NCBI GenBank assembly: GCA_040878345.1
Contig: JBBDML010000016.1
Span: 43,394-107,393 of the forward strand
Length of the DNA stretch: 64,000 nt
Origin: ZC4RG35 sp040878345
GTDB taxonomy: Bacteria; Actinomycetota; Acidimicrobiia; Spongiisociales; ZC4RG35
Direction: 5' to 3'
The notes beneath the pieces were generated by a model, which saw only the letters and a program-made list of their open reading frames with translations, was not told the origin of the DNA and searched no databases. Of this stretch, positions 1-8,682 are shown one piece after another (the first letter of the stretch is position 1; every line of letters starts with the position of its first letter). The position numbers were made by a program, and so were the translations under genes.

Positions 1-643
1 CTCCCCTCAGGTTGAGGAACACCGGGTCTCCTTTGATTGCGCGCTTGACCATGGCCATTCGGTCGGGGAGCCATGCTTCGATGGCCTCTACGGCTTTGGA
101 TCCCAAAGGGACCAACCGTTGCCTGGATCCCTTCCCGGTCACCAATGCCACCCTCTCCTCGAGTTCGAGGTCGGCGAGGTCGAGCCCCACCGCCTCCGAG
201 ACCCGGGCGCCGGTCCCGTACAGGAACTCGAGAAGGGCGGCGTCGCGGCGCCCCGCAGTTGTCGATTTGTCCGGGGCTTCCACCAGGGCGATCGCCTCCT
301 CGACGTCCAACGCCTTGGGGAAAGGGTCGACTCGTCCCGGCCCCTGGACCAGAACGGTCGGGTCGGAGTCCCTGAGACCCTCGCTGATCATGAACCGGTG
401 GAGGCCGCGGATGGCGGCGAGCTTCCGTTTGCGGGTGGAGTCGGCGAGCTCTCTGCGACTCATCTCGACGGTGAAGGCGTCGACGTCGGCGGGGCTCGGC
501 TCTCCCCCGGACAAGAACTCTGCGTACTGGGCGAGGTCGCGTCGATAGGCGACGATCGTGTTCTGGGACAACCCGGACTCGGCTCGCAGCGATGCCAGGT
601 ACTCCTCGATGCAGTCCCGGATCGGGAGTTGGGCTCGGGTCAC
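1..643 (-). CDS. xerD: Tyrosine recombinase XerD/XerC-like, 3' end missing
   Basis: Site-specific tyrosine recombinase of the XerC/D type, expected to resolve chromosome dimers at dif. The 214 visible codons cover the N-terminal SAM-like core-binding domain (about residues 5-90) and the first part of the catalytic domain. The first catalytic Arg is seen in YGTGARVSEAV and the catalytic Lys hairpin in GKGSRQRLVPLG. The HxxR, H/W and Tyr part lies beyond the left edge. The GTG start at 643 overlaps the ald stop as GTGA, so translation is probably coupled. From memory, a xerD-like gene follows pyrG in mycobacteria, which supports XerD over a phage integrase. Confidence 0.88.
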   Translation of the reverse strand, partial: MTRAQLPIRDCIEEYLASLRAESGLSQNTIVAYRRDLAQYAEFLSGGEPSPADVDAFTVEMSRRELADSTRKRKLAAIRGLHRFMISEGLRDSDPTVLVQGPGRVDPFPKALDVEEAIALVEAPDKSTTAGRRDAALLEFLYGTGARVSEAVGLDLADLELEERVALVTGKGSRQRLVPLGSKAVEAIEAWLPDRMAMVKRAIKGDPVFLNLRG

Positions 644-1761
644 ACCCCGGCTAGCGCCTCGCCCACCGCGACATGCGGCTTCCCCAAGCTCTCGGCCACC
701 GCCGGATGACAAACCGCGTCACCGACAACGTTGATGCCGCTCGTCAACTCGGGATGGGAGTCGCAGGCCCCTTTCACCCCCTTCTGAGCCAGGGCCACCG
801 CATAGCGGAGGGTGGCGTTGGTGAGGGCGTAGGTGGAGGTGTGGGGCACCGCCCCCGGGATGTTCCCCACCGCGTAGTGGATCACATCGTGGACTGTGTA
901 GACCGGGTGGGTGTGAGTGGTCTCTCGGGACGTCTGGAAGCAGCCGCCTTGGTCGATGGCCACGTCAACCAAAACGGTCCCGGGTCGCATCGCCCGCACC
1001 ATGTCCTCGGTGACCAGTTTGGGCGCAGCCGCGCCGGGGATGAGCACGGTGCCGATCACCAGGTCGGCCCCGATCACCTGATCCTCCAGGTTGAGCTTGT
1101 TCGAGTGGAGGGTGACGATCCGGCCCTGGTGCAGCGAATCGAGGGAGCGGAGCTTGCTGATGTCGGTGTCGAGGACCACCACCGAAGCCTGCATCCCCAT
1201 GGCGATCACCGCGGCATTCGACCCAGCCATCCCCCCGCCTATCACCACCACTCTGCCAGGGCTGACACCGGTGACACCGCCGAGCAGGACCCCCCGACCT
1301 CCCTGTGCTTTCTCCAGGTAATGGGCACCGGCCTGTGTCGCCATCCTCCCCGCGATCTCCGACATCGGCGCCAAGAGGGGCAACGAGCCGTCCGGCATCT
1401 GCACCGTCTCGTAGGCGATGGCCACCACGCCCTTGCCGAGGAGGCCGGAGGCCAGACCGGGATAGGCGGCCAGGTGGAGGTAGGTGAAGAGGATCTGACC
1501 CTCACGGAGCATCTCGACCTCGCCGGCCTGAGGCTCTTTCACCTTTAGGATCATCTCGGCGCTGCCGAACACCTCCCCCGCGTTGGGGACGATGGTGGCG
1601 CCCTGCGCCTCGTATTCCTCGTCGAAGATGCTGGAGCCATCCCCGGCGCTCTTCTCGATCAGTACCTGATGGCCCCGCTCGGTGAGCTCACGGACCCCGA
1701 TCGGGGTGATCGCGACCCGATGCTCGGCAGTCTTGATCTCTCTGGGCACACCCACGATCAC
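640..1761 (-). CDS. ald: Alanine dehydrogenase
   Basis: NAD-dependent alanine dehydrogenase interconverting L-alanine and pyruvate plus ammonia. At 373 aa it is full length for the family. The N-terminal substrate domain begins MIVGVPREIKTAEHRVAITP. The expected catalytic Lys and His lie in EMILKVKEP and YLHLAAYPGL. The NAD-binding Rossmann motif VVVIGGGMAGSNAA is near residues 170-185. The GTG start at 1761 has a GAGGAGG ribosome site about 8 nt upstream. It lies between pyrG and xerD; in mycobacteria, from memory, a Nudix gene takes that place. Confidence 0.95.
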   Translation of the reverse strand: MIVGVPREIKTAEHRVAITPIGVRELTERGHQVLIEKSAGDGSSIFDEEYEAQGATIVPNAGEVFGSAEMILKVKEPQAGEVEMLREGQILFTYLHLAAYPGLASGLLGKGVVAIAYETVQMPDGSLPLLAPMSEIAGRMATQAGAHYLEKAQGGRGVLLGGVTGVSPGRVVVIGGGMAGSNAAVIAMGMQASVVVLDTDISKLRSLDSLHQGRIVTLHSNKLNLEDQVIGADLVIGTVLIPGAAAPKLVTEDMVRAMRPGTVLVDVAIDQGGCFQTSRETTHTHPVYTVHDVIHYAVGNIPGAVPHTSTYALTNATLRYAVALAQKGVKGACDSHPELTSGINVVGDAVCHPAVAESLGKPHVAVGEALAGV

Positions 1762-1815
1762 GGGCGAATCCTCCTCGATCCTCGGGTAAGGCTAACCCCG
1801 GAAAGGTGCCGGATG

Positions 1816-3522
1816 TCAGTCGACGACGATCTCCGTCACCTCTTCGCTGACGACCAGGGGACGATTCCGGCGCCTGGTCCTGGCGGCATCTATCAAGCCT
1901 GCGAAGAGCGGGTGCGGATGGTCCGGCCGCGACCTGAACTCCGGATGGGCCTGGGTGCCGACGAAGAAGGGATGATCGACCAACTCGATGTACTCCACCA
2001 GGTTGTCGTCAGGTGACAGACCGGAGAGTCGCATCCCGTTCGCCTCGAGCTGGCGCCGGTAGTCGTTGTTCACCTCCCACCGGTGCCGGTGGCGTTCGTA
2101 GACCAGCTCCTCCCCATACAAGGCCCTCACCTTGGAGCCCTCGGCCAGCTTGGCCGCATAGAGGCCGAGTCTCATGGTCCCGCCCATGTCCTCGACGTCT
2201 TCCTGGCTGGCCATGAGGTCGATGACCGGATGTGGGGTGGTGGGGTCGAACTCGGTGCTGTTGGCGTTGCCGTAGCCGAGCACCGATCGGGCGAACTCGA
2301 TTACCGCACACTGGAGACCGAGGCACAACCCCAGCAGCGGGACCTGATGCTCCCGGGCGTACCTGATCGCCTGGACTTTCCCCTCGACTCCGCGGTAACC
2401 GAACCCGCCGGGGATCACGATCCCGTCGAGGTCTTCGAGATATGAGTCGGCCAGCAGCCCGGTCAGCTCGTCGCTGGGGACCCAACGGAGGTCGAGGGCC
2501 ACACCGTGGGCCGCCGCCCCGTGGCGGAGGGCTTCGGCCACCGAGAGATATGCATCGGGGAGCCCCACGTACTTGCCCACGATTCCGATGGTCACCGGTT
2601 CGGTGGCGGCAAGTGTCCTCTCCACCATCGCCCGCCAGGCGTCCAGGTTGGGGGGCCCGGTCACCAGCCCGAGACGATCACACACCACGTCGTCGAGCCC
2701 ACCCTTATGGAGGACCAAGGGCACCTCGTAGATGTCCCTGGAATCAGGGGCGGCGATGACCGCCCTCGGCTCGACGTCGCAGAACAGGCTGATCTTTCTT
2801 CGAACCGCCTCGTCGACGTCCCGATCCGACCTGACGATGATGGCGTCGGGGTGGATCCCCTTGCTCCTCAGCTCGGCTACCGAGTGTTGGGTCGGCTTGG
2901 TCTTGAGCTCTTCGGAGGCGGCGATGTAGGGCACCAGCGTGACATGGACGAACAGGGTGTTGGCCCGGCCGATCTCATTCCCGAACTGGCGGATCGCCTC
3001 GAGGAAGGGCAGGCTCTCGATGTCCCCCACCGTCCCGCCGACTTCGGTGATCACCACGTCGACTTCCTGGGATGCCACCCGTCGGATCCGATCCTTGATC
3101 TCGTTGGTGATGTGGGGGATCACCTGGACGGTGTCACCGAGGTAGTCGCCCCTTCGCTCCTTCTGGATCACCGAGAGGTAGATCGACCCGGAGGTCACGT
3201 TGGAGGATCGCTTCAGGTTCTCGCCGGTGAACCGCTCGTAATGGCCGAGATCGAGGTCGGTCTCGCCGCCGTCGTCGGTGACGAACACCTCACCATGCTG
3301 GAAGGGGTTCATGGTCCCCGGGTCGACGTTGATGTAGGGGTCGAGCTTCTGGTTGACCACCTTGAGACCCCGGGCCTTGAGCAGCCGACCTAGGGAAGCC
3401 GCGGTTATCCCCTTGCCGAGGCTGGAGACCACGCCACCGGTGACGAAGATGAACTTGGGGTGGGTGGTGGTGGTGCGGGCCTCGGAGCTGGGATCCGGAG
3501 TGAGGAGGGGCCCGTCAATCAC
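1816..3522 (-). CDS. pyrG: CTP synthase
   Basis: Makes CTP from UTP, ATP and glutamine, the last step of de novo pyrimidine nucleotide synthesis. At 568 aa it carries the N-terminal synthetase domain (FIFVTGGVVSSLGKG near residue 25, the P-loop-like dethiobiotin synthetase fold) and a C-terminal class I glutamine amidotransferase. The nucleophile Cys is in GLCLGLQCAVIEF near residue 400 and the catalytic His-Glu in QAHPEFRSRP. The GTG start at 3522 gives an unusual leader of about 22 residues before the conserved KFIFVTGG. No internal Met allows a shorter start, so the start is the least certain part. Confidence 0.96.
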   Translation of the reverse strand: MIDGPLLTPDPSSEARTTTTHPKFIFVTGGVVSSLGKGITAASLGRLLKARGLKVVNQKLDPYINVDPGTMNPFQHGEVFVTDDGGETDLDLGHYERFTGENLKRSSNVTSGSIYLSVIQKERRGDYLGDTVQVIPHITNEIKDRIRRVASQEVDVVITEVGGTVGDIESLPFLEAIRQFGNEIGRANTLFVHVTLVPYIAASEELKTKPTQHSVAELRSKGIHPDAIIVRSDRDVDEAVRRKISLFCDVEPRAVIAAPDSRDIYEVPLVLHKGGLDDVVCDRLGLVTGPPNLDAWRAMVERTLAATEPVTIGIVGKYVGLPDAYLSVAEALRHGAAAHGVALDLRWVPSDELTGLLADSYLEDLDGIVIPGGFGYRGVEGKVQAIRYAREHQVPLLGLCLGLQCAVIEFARSVLGYGNANSTEFDPTTPHPVIDLMASQEDVEDMGGTMRLGLYAAKLAEGSKVRALYGEELVYERHRHRWEVNNDYRRQLEANGMRLSGLSPDDNLVEYIELVDHPFFVGTQAHPEFRSRPDHPHPLFAGLIDAARTRRRNRPLVVSEEVTEIVVD

Positions 3523-3546
3523 GGAATGTCACAGTAGCACCGCGTG

Positions 3547-3572
3547 CCGGCGATGGCACCCACCATCGCCGG
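3547..3572 (-). terminator. Hairpin after the secreted FN3 protein gene
   Basis: Perfect inverted repeat with 10-bp arms CCGGCGATGG / CCATCGCCGG and a 6-nt loop. It lies 16 bp past the stop codon of the secreted-protein gene and about 25 bp before the pyrG start. There is no T-tract, as in many proposed actinobacterial intrinsic terminators, so termination is inferred from structure and position. Confidence 0.55.
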
Positions 3573-3588
3573 CGGCTACGACGGCGTG

Positions 3589-5061
3589 CTACCCGAGCCC
3601 GAAGTGCCCCGAGACCGGCAGCCAATGGGACTGGCCCCACTGGAACTGCGAATCCGCATTCCCCTGGGTGTTGGTATGCCTGAAGTACCAGGTCGTGTTG
3701 CCCGGCCGGAACAGACCAGGGGTGTCGGACGAGTCGACCAACCCCCAGTCACCGGCGATCAAGCGGTCTCCGGGATTCCCGAAGAAGAACTGGAACTGGG
3801 CAATACCGGTCGAGTTGGTGTTGCGGAAGTAGACCAGTCCGGTCGACTCGCGGTGCAACCCGACGGTGTCGATATTGTCACCGTTGAAGTCACCGGTGAA
3901 CGGCTTGTCGCCCAGGTTCCCGAACAGGAACGAGAAGTCGGCGGCGCCGAGACCCCCGTTGTTCGAGCCCAACTCGTTGATGATGTAGAACCTGGCCTCC
4001 GAAGGCCGGTAGATCGACACCGTGTCGCAGCCGTCGCCGTCGAAGTCGCCGGCGATTGGGACATCGCCGGGGTTCCCGAAGAAGAACCGGATGTCGGCGA
4101 TCCCCTGGGTGTTGGAGTTGCGCAGGTAGACGAACCCGTCCGACTGGCGGTACAGGCCGGGAGTGTCGGTCCCGTCGCAGTCCCAATCGCCCATGAACGG
4201 GTAGTCACCCGGGTTCCCGTAGAAGAAGGTGACCACCGATCCGTTGGTTCTTCGAAGATGCCAGCGCCCGCTGGTGGGGTCGACCGCTCCCACAGTGGGG
4301 GCACCTTCGGGGGGTGGCGGTGGCGGCGGCGGTGGCGGCGGTGGCGGCGGCGGCTCCTCCTCGGTCACCAGCAAGATGTCACGCCATGCCTGGGCGGAGC
4401 TGGTGTCGGTGACGATCACCATGAAGTAGTGGCCGGTCTCCGGAACCAACCCGGTCATGTCGAATTGGAGGGTGGATGGCGGCAGCTGGTCCGAGGTGAA
4501 GAAGGGCACGTACTCATCCCCCGGGACGTCGGGGTCGTCTACGAAACCGTGCACCTGGTAGTACTGGATCCCCCCGCCCGGAGCGTCCTGGACATCGGTG
4601 GCCGCCGGCCACGAGAGCCTGACGCTGTCGTGGTCGAGGTTGGAGACGGTCAGATCAGGGTGCTCTGTGTCGAGGGGGGTGTCGTCACCCCAGTCGGGTG
4701 GGTCGTACATCACCGTGGTGACCGTGAGGTCCACAGTCGGGAGGGCCTCCTCGTCGACCGCCACGATGTCGAACTTGTAGTCGTCGTCGGTGATCAGTCC
4801 CTGGACGCTGTACCGAAACACGTTCCCGGCCACGGTGTCCTCGAGCAGGTCATCCACGTAGATGTCGTAGTGGTCGATGCCACCCCCATCGGGGTCGGTG
4901 GCAGCCGGCCACTTCAGCTCCATAACGGTCGCGGTGAGCGGATGGAACTCTATGGCCGCTCCATCAGGCCACATCGGAGACTCGACTGCCATCGCACCCA
5001 ATGGCAGCAAACCCACCAGGGCGACGATCGCGGTCGTCAGTGTCAGAGTCTTGCGCGCCAT
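3589..5061 (-). CDS. Secreted protein with two FN3-like domains and FG-GAP/VCBS-like repeats
   Basis: A 490-aa exported protein of unknown role. A signal peptide (MARKTLTLTTAIVALVGLLP, cleavage near AMA-VES) is followed by two fibronectin type III-like domains (about residues 30-125 and 130-235), a linker of 15 consecutive prolines, and a C-terminal half built of about five repeats of some 48 residues. Each repeat has the form FFFGNPGDxPxxGDxDGDGxDTxxxYR. The DxDxDG loops (DWDCDG, DFDGDG, DFNGDN) suggest calcium-binding beta-propeller blades. The start at Met 5061 is chosen for its signal peptide and AAAGGTG ribosome site; the frame stays open 36 codons upstream. Cell-surface adhesion or binding is a guess. 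Confidence 0.85.
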   Translation of the reverse strand: MARKTLTLTTAIVALVGLLPLGAMAVESPMWPDGAAIEFHPLTATVMELKWPAATDPDGGGIDHYDIYVDDLLEDTVAGNVFRYSVQGLITDDDYKFDIVAVDEEALPTVDLTVTTVMYDPPDWGDDTPLDTEHPDLTVSNLDHDSVRLSWPAATDVQDAPGGGIQYYQVHGFVDDPDVPGDEYVPFFTSDQLPPSTLQFDMTGLVPETGHYFMVIVTDTSSAQAWRDILLVTEEEPPPPPPPPPPPPPPPEGAPTVGAVDPTSGRWHLRRTNGSVVTFFYGNPGDYPFMGDWDCDGTDTPGLYRQSDGFVYLRNSNTQGIADIRFFFGNPGDVPIAGDFDGDGCDTVSIYRPSEARFYIINELGSNNGGLGAADFSFLFGNLGDKPFTGDFNGDNIDTVGLHRESTGLVYFRNTNSTGIAQFQFFFGNPGDRLIAGDWGLVDSSDTPGLFRPGNTTWYFRHTNTQGNADSQFQWGQSHWLPVSGHFGLG

Positions 5062-5265
5062 CCCAGCACCTTTCAGGTCGTTCCTCTCACCCCCCAAGGG
5101 GTCGCCCTCAACACGGGTGCAAGCGGTATCGGTCGCCCCAACTAGCCCCTGGGTCAACCTAGAGCCCACCCCGTCGCATCATCATAGGCCCGGTGGCGCG
5201 ATGACTAAAGAGGAAATTGGTCAGGCGGCGGCGGATGCGATCTCCAGGCCGTTCCTGGGGTGAAC

Positions 5266-6039
5266 TCAACCCAGCCCGAACTTGTCCTTGATCAGACCCG
5301 GGAAGTCCCGATCGCCGAAGGCGACGAATCGGGCCGGCTTCGCCCCACGGCGTATCTCGGCGCTCTGACCTTCGGCCAGGACGCCCAGGACGGTCTTGTC
5401 GACATTGGCCCTCACCACCCTGTCTCGATTGACTCTCAGACCGATGACGGTGGACGCCGGTAGCACCAACGCTCGGTCGAAGAGCGAATGCGAGGCAACA
5501 GGCGTCATCACGAGGGCTTCCACCCTGGGGTCGATCAGGGGCCCACCGGCGGAGAAGGAGTATGCGGTCGACCCGGTTGGGGTCGCCACGATGAGGCCGT
5601 CGGCCCGATAGGTGACGAATGGCTCGCCATCGATTGTGACTTCGAGGCTGATCAGCCTGGTGGTGTCCACCTTCTCCACCACCACGTCGTTGACCCCGGT
5701 GACGGTGGTCTCCCCGACCGTGGCCGCCACCGTCATCCTCTCCTCCACTTCGTAGTTGCCGGCCATGACCCTGTCCACCACCGCCCCGGCGTCCCCCGGC
5801 TCGGCCTGTGCCAGGAAGCCGAGTGTGCCCAGATTGAAACCCAGGACCGGGACATCCCAGGCCAGTGCCTGTTGGACGGCTCCCAGCATGGTCCCATCAC
5901 CGCCCACCGATATCACCATGTCGGGCGGGGTGCCGGTGTCGACCACCTCGCCACCGGAGCCCTGGATCAGATCGATGAGCCGGTCGGTGAACTCGGTGGC
6001 GGCGTCCCTCCCGAACCGGGTCTCCAGGGCGAACCTCAA
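5266..6039 (-). CDS. nadK: NAD kinase
   Basis: ATP- or polyphosphate-dependent NAD kinase that makes NADP. At 257 aa it shows the family GGDGTML motif (about residue 47), the substrate-binding GVNDVVVEK, and the conserved TPTGSTAYSFSAGGP block. The start is TTG at 6039, one base after the stop of the upstream 47-aa gene, with GGAGGG about 7 nt upstream. It ends an apparent operon running from the glycosyltransferase near 9.9 kb through GNAT, Nudix, M20 and HAD genes. Confidence 0.94.
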   Translation of the reverse strand: MRFALETRFGRDAATEFTDRLIDLIQGSGGEVVDTGTPPDMVISVGGDGTMLGAVQQALAWDVPVLGFNLGTLGFLAQAEPGDAGAVVDRVMAGNYEVEERMTVAATVGETTVTGVNDVVVEKVDTTRLISLEVTIDGEPFVTYRADGLIVATPTGSTAYSFSAGGPLIDPRVEALVMTPVASHSLFDRALVLPASTVIGLRVNRDRVVRANVDKTVLGVLAEGQSAEIRRGAKPARFVAFGDRDFPGLIKDKFGLG

Positions 6040-6040
6040 A

Positions 6041-6184
6041 TCAGGTTCCCTCCAATTGGTCGAGGAGCCGGCTCAGGAGGTCGGCGAGCTCGGTGACCGG
6101 CTCGGGCAGCAGGGCCGGATCGAGGGCCGCCAGTCTCTCGAGGGCCGCCTCGAGCTCTTCGATTTGATTCGGGGTGAGGTCCAT
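6041..6184 (-). CDS. 47-aa leucine- and glutamate-rich helical protein
   Basis: Small acidic protein starting MDLTPNQIEELEAALERLAA and ending LLDQLEGT, predicted all-helical and amphipathic. It lies tightly between the HAD phosphatase gene (10 bp away) and nadK (1 bp away). Longer in-frame upstream sequence is proline- and arginine-rich and overlaps the HAD gene, so the ATG at 6184 is preferred. From memory, M. tuberculosis also has a small gene just after a HAD phosphatase gene and near nadK, which argues that this one is real. Function unknown; a protein-binding helix is plausible. Confidence 0.7.
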   Translation of the reverse strand: MDLTPNQIEELEAALERLAALDPALLPEPVTELADLLSRLLDQLEGT

Positions 6185-6194
6185 GTCACCCGGA

Positions 6195-6965
6195 TTATCG
6201 CGGTTGTGCGGTCTCGAGGACGAGATCAACGGCTGCGGCGAAGTCGGCGACCACGTGATCCGCCCCCACTCCCTCGGCGGCCTCGGTGGTGACCCCACTG
6301 AGGACCAGGATCGACCTCCACTCCGGCTCGGCGACGGCCATGGCGATGTCGGTGTCGACACGGTCGCCGATGACCCACGCCGGCCCGTCGACCCGTTGCT
6401 TCACCAGATCACGCATCGGTGCCAGAGGTTTCCCGGCGACCTCGGGCTCCACCCCTGCCGCCACCGCGATGGCGGCCACGATCGAGCCGGCGCCGGGTTT
6501 GATCCCGTCTGCGCTCGGATAGGTCGAGTCGGTGTTGGTCGCCACGAACCGAGCCCCTCTCCTCACCGCATCGGCGGCATCGGCGATCCACTGGTAGTTG
6601 GCCCGTGGGGTGAGGCCGACCATCACCGACCCTGCCTCGCCGGCCCGTTTGGTCACCTCTATCCCTGCTTCCTCCAGCACCAACGTGATCCCGTCCTCGC
6701 CGACAACGAACACCGGGATGTCCTTCGGCCCCAGCAACCCAGCCGCTGACTGGGGGGAGGTGCACACGTCGTCGGGGTCGATCGCCACCCCCGTGAATCG
6801 CTCGACCTTTGCCGCGACCTGGGCGGGGGTCTTCGAAGAGTTGTTGGTGACGAAGACCAACCTCACCTCGGCGTCGACCAGTCGTCTCAATGCTTCCGGG
6901 ACTCCCTCGATCACGGTGTCTCCCAGGTAGATCACCCCGTCGAGATCACAGATGACGTTGATCAA
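6195..6965 (-). CDS. HAD-superfamily (class IIA) phosphatase
   Basis: 256-aa NagD/PGP-type phosphatase. Motif I DLDGVIYLGD at the N-terminus holds the nucleophile Asp, motif II is TNNSSK, and the C-terminal GDRVDTDI binds magnesium. A cap domain lies between motifs II and III. Likely substrates are small phosphates such as glycerol 3-phosphate or phosphoglycolate; the mycobacterial counterpart is, from memory, a glycerol-phosphate phosphatase. The TTG start at 6965 overlaps the M20 peptidase stop by 4 bp (TTGA), so the two are co-translated. Confidence 0.88.
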   Translation of the reverse strand: MINVICDLDGVIYLGDTVIEGVPEALRRLVDAEVRLVFVTNNSSKTPAQVAAKVERFTGVAIDPDDVCTSPQSAAGLLGPKDIPVFVVGEDGITLVLEEAGIEVTKRAGEAGSVMVGLTPRANYQWIADAADAVRRGARFVATNTDSTYPSADGIKPGAGSIVAAIAVAAGVEPEVAGKPLAPMRDLVKQRVDGPAWVIGDRVDTDIAMAVAEPEWRSILVLSGVTTEAAEGVGADHVVADFAAAVDLVLETAQPR

Positions 6966-8287
6966 GACGCCAAAAAATGGTGAAAGACCCGCTGGTACAG
7001 GGCGGTGGTCCGTTCCACGGAGGCCACAGAGACGCGCTCGTCGTTACCGTGGAACAGGGCCAGCATCTCGGAGAAGGTCATCCGGTCGTCGAACAACCCG
7101 ACTCCGTATCCGATGGAGCCCTTGACACGCCAGAACCTGCCATCGGTGCCCACCGTCATCAGGGTGGGGAGCAAGTTGCGATGCCCTTCGAGGTCCTCCA
7201 CCCCCTGTGCGATCGCCTCCCAAAGCGGATTCCCTGTGGAGCTGATGGTTGCGTCGAGGTCGAGCACCGGCTCTATGTCGATCTCGTCGCTGGCGCTCCC
7301 CATCGCCTTGTGGAGATGAGAGTCGACGAAGGCTCGGTCCATCCCGGGTAGTGATCTGATGTCGACCACGGCAGTGGCTGCATCGGCGATGACGTTGACC
7401 TTCACGCCGGCGGAGGCCATGTTGGGTGAGATGGTCAAATGGGTGAGAGCATGGACATAGCGGGCGAAAAGCGGATCTTTCAGCGCCATGGAGTCGATCG
7501 CCGCATCCACCCGGTCTGGGTCGGTGAGGCTCTCGGCCAGTTCGGGGTCGAGGGCCAGGGCATTCACGAACTCGGCCCATTCGGGGATGATCTCGACCGG
7601 CATCGGGGTGTCGAAGATGCCGACCAGGGCCCGGGCCACCTTCTCCAAGGCGTTGTCAGCACGGTATGGGGTCGAGCCGTGGCCCGGCTTTCCCTTGGCG
7701 CGGAGCACCGACCAGAAACCCCCCTTCTCCCCGACGGCAACCGGGACCGCCGCCCCCCGACCGGTGGAAAGGGCCGGATATGCCACCTCGGTGAGGACAT
7801 AACCCGCCTTGACCCGATCCCAGCGCTGTTCCACCAGGGGCTTGGCGCCGAGGACGCCACCCGCCTCCTCGTCGGCGAGCGCCACGAACACCAGATCACC
7901 CTTGGTGGGCTCGTTACCGGTGATGTAGGGACGGGCGGCCACCGCCATCGCCGCGGTGACGTTGAGCATGTCGACGGCTCCCCGCCCGAACACCATGTCG
8001 TCGATTATCTCGGCGCCGAAAGGGTCGACCGACCATCCTGAAGGGTCGACCGGCACCACGTCGACATGGGGCACCAGGGCCAGATCGGGAGCCTGGCGGT
8101 CGCTGCCCTCGACCCGGTAAATCAGGGACTGACGTCCTGGAGCCGGCTCGAAGATCTCTCCCTCGATCCCGAAGAAGTCCTGAAGCGTGGCCACCGACCG
8201 GTGCTCGTGACCGCTTTGGGGTGTCCCGTCGTTGACACATCCGTTTCGTATCAGCTGTTGGAGGAGTTCGACGACCTCGGAGCTCAT
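6962..8287 (-). CDS. M20/M28-family metallopeptidase or deacylase
   Basis: 441-aa zinc-dependent hydrolase of the M20 (ArgE/DapE/carboxypeptidase) type. Expected metal ligands are seen in LVPHVDVVPVD, GRGAVDMLN and the catalytic DEEAGGVLG (about residues 72-150). A dimerization domain (about 190-300, with the GHGSTPYRAD segment) interrupts the catalytic domain, as is usual. The substrate cannot be read from the sequence; an N-acyl amino acid or dipeptide is typical. Its ATG overlaps the Nudix gene stop by 4 bp (ATGA) and its end overlaps the HAD gene. Confidence 0.9.
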   Translation of the reverse strand: MSSEVVELLQQLIRNGCVNDGTPQSGHEHRSVATLQDFFGIEGEIFEPAPGRQSLIYRVEGSDRQAPDLALVPHVDVVPVDPSGWSVDPFGAEIIDDMVFGRGAVDMLNVTAAMAVAARPYITGNEPTKGDLVFVALADEEAGGVLGAKPLVEQRWDRVKAGYVLTEVAYPALSTGRGAAVPVAVGEKGGFWSVLRAKGKPGHGSTPYRADNALEKVARALVGIFDTPMPVEIIPEWAEFVNALALDPELAESLTDPDRVDAAIDSMALKDPLFARYVHALTHLTISPNMASAGVKVNVIADAATAVVDIRSLPGMDRAFVDSHLHKAMGSASDEIDIEPVLDLDATISSTGNPLWEAIAQGVEDLEGHRNLLPTLMTVGTDGRFWRVKGSIGYGVGLFDDRMTFSEMLALFHGNDERVSVASVERTTALYQRVFHHFLAS

Positions 8288-8682
8288 GGCCTCAATGTAT
8301 CCAACAGCTGGTGCATGGTCGGGGTCAGCGGGAGCCGACCCGTCGCCTCCAGGGCGATCCAGGCCACCTGATCGGCGTCATCGCCGGGTTGCAACTCTCC
8401 ACCGATGACCGAGCCGGAGAAGTCGATGAGGACGATGTGGTGCTCTGCCGACAGGTGCTCACCAACCCAGACCACCTCGCCCACCGACACCTCTAGGCCG
8501 GTCTCCTCGAGGACCTCTCTGGCGGCCGCCACCCTCAAAGCCTCTCCCCGGTTGACTTTCCCTCCGGGTACCGCCCATTGCCCTCTTCCCGGCTCACCCC
8601 CCCTCTGAACCAACAAGATGCTTCCCTGGTCGATCAGCACCACCCCCACACCGACCACAGGGAGTGGATCAACGCCGGTCAT
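8284..8682 (-). CDS. Nudix hydrolase
   Basis: 132-aa single-domain Nudix protein hydrolysing a nucleoside diphosphate linked to another moiety. The Nudix box reads GKVNRGEALRVAAAREVLEETG (first 20 residues GKVNRGEALRVAAAREVLEE, then TG), with the REVLEE metal-binding core near residues 55-60. Substrates such as ADP-ribose, NADH or oxidized nucleotides cannot be separated by eye. It overlaps the GNAT gene by 14 bp and the M20 gene by 4 bp, inside one operon. Confidence 0.9.
   Translation of the reverse strand: MTGVDPLPVVGVGVVLIDQGSILLVQRGGEPGRGQWAVPGGKVNRGEALRVAAAREVLEETGLEVSVGEVVWVGEHLSAEHHIVLIDFSGSVIGGELQPGDDADQVAWIALEATGRLPLTPTMHQLLDTLRP

Noticed and set aside
3544..5145. 533-aa plus-strand frame opposite the secreted protein
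   Set aside because: It is the antisense shadow of a repeat-rich gene that has a signal peptide and ribosome site; the plus frame has neither.
5201..5263. Short plus-strand frame MTKEEIGQAAADAI in the nadK-secreted protein gap
   Set aside because: Only 20 codons, no ribosome site in position, and no partner gene on that strand.
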